From: Deltaproteobacteria bacterium
GTDB lineage: Bacteria > Myxococcota_A > Polyangia > GCA-2747355 > JADLHG01
Assembly: GCA_020848905.1 (NCBI GenBank)
Contig: JADLHG010000030.1
Location: 1-64,000, forward strand
Direction of reading: 5' to 3'
Length of the DNA: 64,000 bases
The notes beneath the pieces were generated by a model, which saw only the letters and a list, made by a program, of their open reading frames with translations, made no database searches and was not told the origin of the DNA. The first letter of the stretch is position 1. Each line of letters begins with the position of its first letter. The translations under genes were made by a program, and so were the position numbers. Shown here in pieces: positions 61,139 through 64,000 of this stretch.

Positions 61139-63133
61139 CTACGGCAGAATGCGTGCGAAGTAGAAGCGCGTCACGCCGAGGCCCGGTGGCTGCGTGAAGG
61201 TGCTCGGGCCATACGTCGTGGTGGCCTGGGTGCTGAAGCGCGCCGCCGAGACGAAGCCCGACCCGGCGGCGGAGAGGTTGGCGGAGCGGTGGGTGCTCTT
61301 CACGATCCCGATCGCCTTCGAGGCCTCGGACCAACCGAGCGCCTTTCCGTCGGCGCTGAAGAGGGCGTAGAAGGGCCCGTAGGAGGACACCTTGTCGGTC
61401 GAGACGGAGGTCGTCGCACCGTTCGTGTTGACGGTCTGGCTCCAGGTGTCCGCGCCCACGGCCGCCATGCCCTTGACGACGATGCGCCCCTGCGCGTCGA
61501 TCGCCACGCCGTGCCCGCGAACCTCGCCCACGGTGTGCCCCACGCGGTTGACCCACCTGGTCGAGAGGTACGGGTCGAGCGCAAGGACGAACATGCTGCC
61601 GTAGGTTCCCCCGTCGGGCTGGGCCGCGTTGCCGTTGATGAACTGCACCTTGCCCTTGAAGCTCCCCACGATGAAGACGTTGTCGTTCGCGTCGAGGGCC
61701 ATGTCGATGGCCTCCCACTGCGCCCCGGCGCTGCGCGGAAGGATCGGCTGCGCGCCGTTGCCGGCGTAGAGCCGCACGCACTTCGTCGGGTCCGCATCCA
61801 GGCGGCACTGGTTGCTCACGCAGCCCGAGCCGGTCGGGCAGGGGTCCGAGGGGCAGCTCTGGCAGGTCTGCTCGATGAAGCAGCCGTAGGCATTTCCGCC
61901 GGTGGTCTTGTTGCACACGCCGCGCGGGCCGCAGGTGCTGCCCGGGTCGCTGCAGTCGCTCGGGCCCGTGCAAAGGCCGCAGGACGAGCCCGTGCGGAAG
62001 CGTCCCGTCGCCGCCTGCAGGGGAACCAGGGTGCTCGAGGTGACGGTCTGGTTCACGTCCCAGGTGATCCCCGCGCCATCCGTGAAGGTGACCTTCTGAC
62101 CGATGATCAGGTGCAGGTAGAGGGTGCCGTTCTTACCCACGGCCATCGGACGCGACGGGGTCATACCGCCGTCGACGTTCGCCTTCCAGCGCAACTTGCA
62201 GCTCGTGTCGTAGCTGGCCACGAAGACCCCAAGGTTGGCCGCGGTGAGCGTCGTCGTGGCGTCGAGCGCGACGCTCTTGGTGTAGGTACCCATCACGTAG
62301 GCGTTGCCCGCGCTGTCGGCGGCGAGCGACGTCGCGCGGGTGTCGGAGGTCCCGTTTCCCTTGAGGTGCACCACGCAGCCGAGCTTGCCCGCGTCGTCGT
62401 AGCGCGCGACGAAGCCCTCGTCACGCCAGGTGGGGGGCGAGGCCGTCTTGACGGCCGACGTGAGGGAGGTCGTGGCGTCGAAGCTCGTCGGCCCGTTGAA
62501 GCGCCCGGCCACGTAGGCGCCCGAGCTCGGCGTGGCCGCGACGGCGTGGATCCGCGCGCCCCAGGGGTCACCCCCCAGACGAATGAGCCAGCTCAGGGTG
62601 CCGGTGGCCGTCACGCGGGCGAGGAAACCCTCGGGGTCCTGCGCCCGATGCGCGATGTTGGTGCGCGGCTGCGTCTCAACCGTCGTCCCCTGGTACGCGA
62701 GGGAGTCGGCGAAGGTGCCGGCGGCGAAGAAGTCGCCGGAGGCACGGCCCGCCACGACCACCTCGGGGAGATCGGGCTGGCACGGAGCGTGGGTCGTCTG
62801 CTCGGCCCAGACGATGTGTCCCACCACGCCGGCGTCGGCGACCTTGCCGTCACGCGCCGAGGCGTCCTTGGAAGCAGCGCCGTCGACGGTGCCGCGGTCG
62901 GACGCGCGACCGTCCGTGGTGCCGCGATCCCCCGCCGGGCCGCGATCCCCCGCCGCGAAGTCACCGCTCGGAGCCCCGTCGCTCGCGCTCCGGTCGGGAC
63001 CGCCGTCGGTTTGGGCGGCAGGACCGTCGCCCACCGCCGCGTCGACGGCCTGCGAATCTGCCGTCGGTGTGCTGCTCGTCGAGGAGCAGCTGCAGAGTCC
63101 AAGGACACCGAACGCGACGAGCCACCGTCTCAT
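61139..63133 (-). CDS. large lipoprotein with beta-propeller-like repeats
   Basis: 664 residues. The signal peptide ends in a lipobox (GLCSC). A long Asp/Gly/Ser linker (about 20-100) leads into repeated units such as GFLARVTATGTLSWLIRLGG, VAGRFNGPTSFD, SLAADSAGNAYVMGTYTKSVALD and MALDANDNVFIVGSFKGKV, the style of SBBP-type propellers. A Cys-rich insert (CGLCTGPSDCSDPGSTCGP, QSCPSDPC) lies in the middle. It is surface or periplasmic. The start is the ATG 9 bases after AGGAG (63133); the ATG at 63142 is too close to it. Confidence 0.78.
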   Translation of the reverse strand: MRRWLVAFGVLGLCSCSSTSSTPTADSQAVDAAVGDGPAAQTDGGPDRSASDGAPSGDFAAGDRGPAGDRGTTDGRASDRGTVDGAASKDASARDGKVADAGVVGHIVWAEQTTHAPCQPDLPEVVVAGRASGDFFAAGTFADSLAYQGTTVETQPRTNIAHRAQDPEGFLARVTATGTLSWLIRLGGDPWGARIHAVAATPSSGAYVAGRFNGPTSFDATTSLTSAVKTASPPTWRDEGFVARYDDAGKLGCVVHLKGNGTSDTRATSLAADSAGNAYVMGTYTKSVALDATTTLTAANLGVFVASYDTSCKLRWKANVDGGMTPSRPMAVGKNGTLYLHLIIGQKVTFTDGAGITWDVNQTVTSSTLVPLQAATGRFRTGSSCGLCTGPSDCSDPGSTCGPRGVCNKTTGGNAYGCFIEQTCQSCPSDPCPTGSGCVSNQCRLDADPTKCVRLYAGNGAQPILPRSAGAQWEAIDMALDANDNVFIVGSFKGKVQFINGNAAQPDGGTYGSMFVLALDPYLSTRWVNRVGHTVGEVRGHGVAIDAQGRIVVKGMAAVGADTWSQTVNTNGATTSVSTDKVSSYGPFYALFSADGKALGWSEASKAIGIVKSTHRSANLSAAGSGFVSAARFSTQATTTYGPSTFTQPPGLGVTRFYFARILP

Positions 63134-63248
63134 GAGGCGCATCTCCTGTGGAGTGTGGGGGCGCTACGGTTACAGGAGCCCCGCCGGCGCGTCAAGATCG
63201 CCGTATTTGATGCGGATGCGTAGTTTCGGGAGTCGGGAGGGGAGCGAG

Positions 63249-64000
63249 CTACTGGGGCTGGGCCCAGATCTCGGTCGTGCTTCCCACCGAGCCGAAGTCG
63301 AGCACGTAGAGCGTGAGCACGAAGCGCGTCTTGCCCGCGGGGACCTTGGCCATCAGATCGATGGCCTTGGCCGGATAGCCGAAGGCGGCGCCGTTCGGGA
63401 CGGCGGGATCGAGGCTCGTGCCCGGAATCGTGGGCGCCAGGTGCTGCGCGAGCGGGGTGCTCGTCGGGACGTGGTAGATTCCCGAGATTCCCCCCGAGCA
63501 GTAGTACCAGTGCGCGACGATCGCGCCGCCGGGCGCGTCGCGAACCTGGGCCAGCATGCAGTTGTCCCAGCCCACGGGCTTCGTGCCGGCCGCGTCGCCC
63601 GACAGCAGGAGCTTCGTGCAGCTGCCGAGATCCAGGTTCGCCTCGGACTGGTAGACGATGGTCAGCGGAGTGCCGCTGGCCGAGGTGCCGTTGCGGTACT
63701 CGGGGTGCGAGCCGTTCTTCTGCTCGTAGAACGAGGTCGAGTAGCTCGGAGCCTTGCCCGCGAGCTGGAACGGAGCCGCGGAGCCGGTGCCGGTCGCGCA
63801 CACCTTGATCGAGCCGCCGGTCCCGACGACCAGCGACACGACGAGGTAGCCGCTCACGTTGCCCGCCGCGTCGCGCACGCCGATGTAGATGAGATAGGTC
63901 CCCGGCGTGAACTTCGCCCCGAGCTTGAGGCGGGAGAGGTCGAACTTCTTGGCCGCATTCTCGGCGCCGGAGAGCGTGCAAACGTAGTGCACCGTCGCGC
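63249..64000 (-). CDS. secreted-type protein, 5' end outside the window
   Basis: At least 250 residues; the frame stays open to the window edge, so the N-terminus is missing. The visible part starts with an Ig-like pattern (FTPGTYLIYIGVRDAAGNVSGYLVVSLVV). A beta-rich domain with several cysteines (CATGTG, GSCTKLLL, WDNCML, YYCSGG) follows, ending DFGSVGSTTEIWAQPQ. It follows the lineage's style of exported proteins. No function is seen. Confidence 0.7.
   Translation of the reverse strand, partial: ATVHYVCTLSGAENAAKKFDLSRLKLGAKFTPGTYLIYIGVRDAAGNVSGYLVVSLVVGTGGSIKVCATGTGSAAPFQLAGKAPSYSTSFYEQKNGSHPEYRNGTSASGTPLTIVYQSEANLDLGSCTKLLLSGDAAGTKPVGWDNCMLAQVRDAPGGAIVAHWYYCSGGISGIYHVPTSTPLAQHLAPTIPGTSLDPAVPNGAAFGYPAKAIDLMAKVPAGKTRFVLTLYVLDFGSVGSTTEIWAQPQ

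Overview
The window is GC-rich, densely coded bacterial DNA, most like a large-genome myxobacterium-type deltaproteobacterium (Myxococcota). The evidence is the many lipoproteins with Asp/Gly/Ala-rich linkers behind the lipobox, two giant proteins of Myxococcus-type cysteine-rich repeats, ECF sigma and TPR operons, and many secreted proteins of no known family. This assignment is inferred from style; there is no rRNA or marker gene to prove it.

Layout. 1-20.9 kb is host chromosome: a truncated REP-associated transposase copy, an MscS channel, a methyltransferase, a LeuC/LeuD/crotonase operon, a glycosidase-like lipoprotein, an intact REP-associated transposase, several lipoproteins, and two Cys-rich paralogues with 8 and 10 repeat units.

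20.945-41.337 kb appears to be one integrated element. A 23-bp direct repeat, identical to the 5' end of a tRNA-Phe gene, bounds it. The left copy is a dead tRNA 5' fragment still behind a good promoter; the right copy begins an intact tRNA-Phe(GAA). The element holds two serine recombinases with a ribbon-helix-helix protein, an IS66 remnant, an AAA ATPase plus DUF4276 pair resembling two-gene ATPase/TOPRIM defence systems, a small protein with a HEPN-like motif, a RepA-like AAA ATPase, and an ArsR-controlled heavy-metal operon (ArsR, Cys-rich exported protein, outer-membrane factor, adaptor, RND pump, P-type ATPase). A broken nuclease gene, a Lys/Pro/Glu-tailed membrane-anchored protein and an XRE regulator with a tandem operator follow.

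41.4-64 kb is host chromosome again: a HicBA toxin-antitoxin pair, many small exported proteins, a short-chain dehydrogenase, a PsiF-repeat protein, a PaaX-like regulator overlapping a radical SAM gene, a MazEF-like pair, and several repeat proteins. The most striking operon is at 50.5-54.0 kb: an ECF-type sigma factor, an unrecognised protein, and a Lon-like (S16) domain with the Ser-Lys dyad fused to a TPR-like region. The three genes are joined by 4-base start/stop overlaps and may couple transcription to proteolysis.
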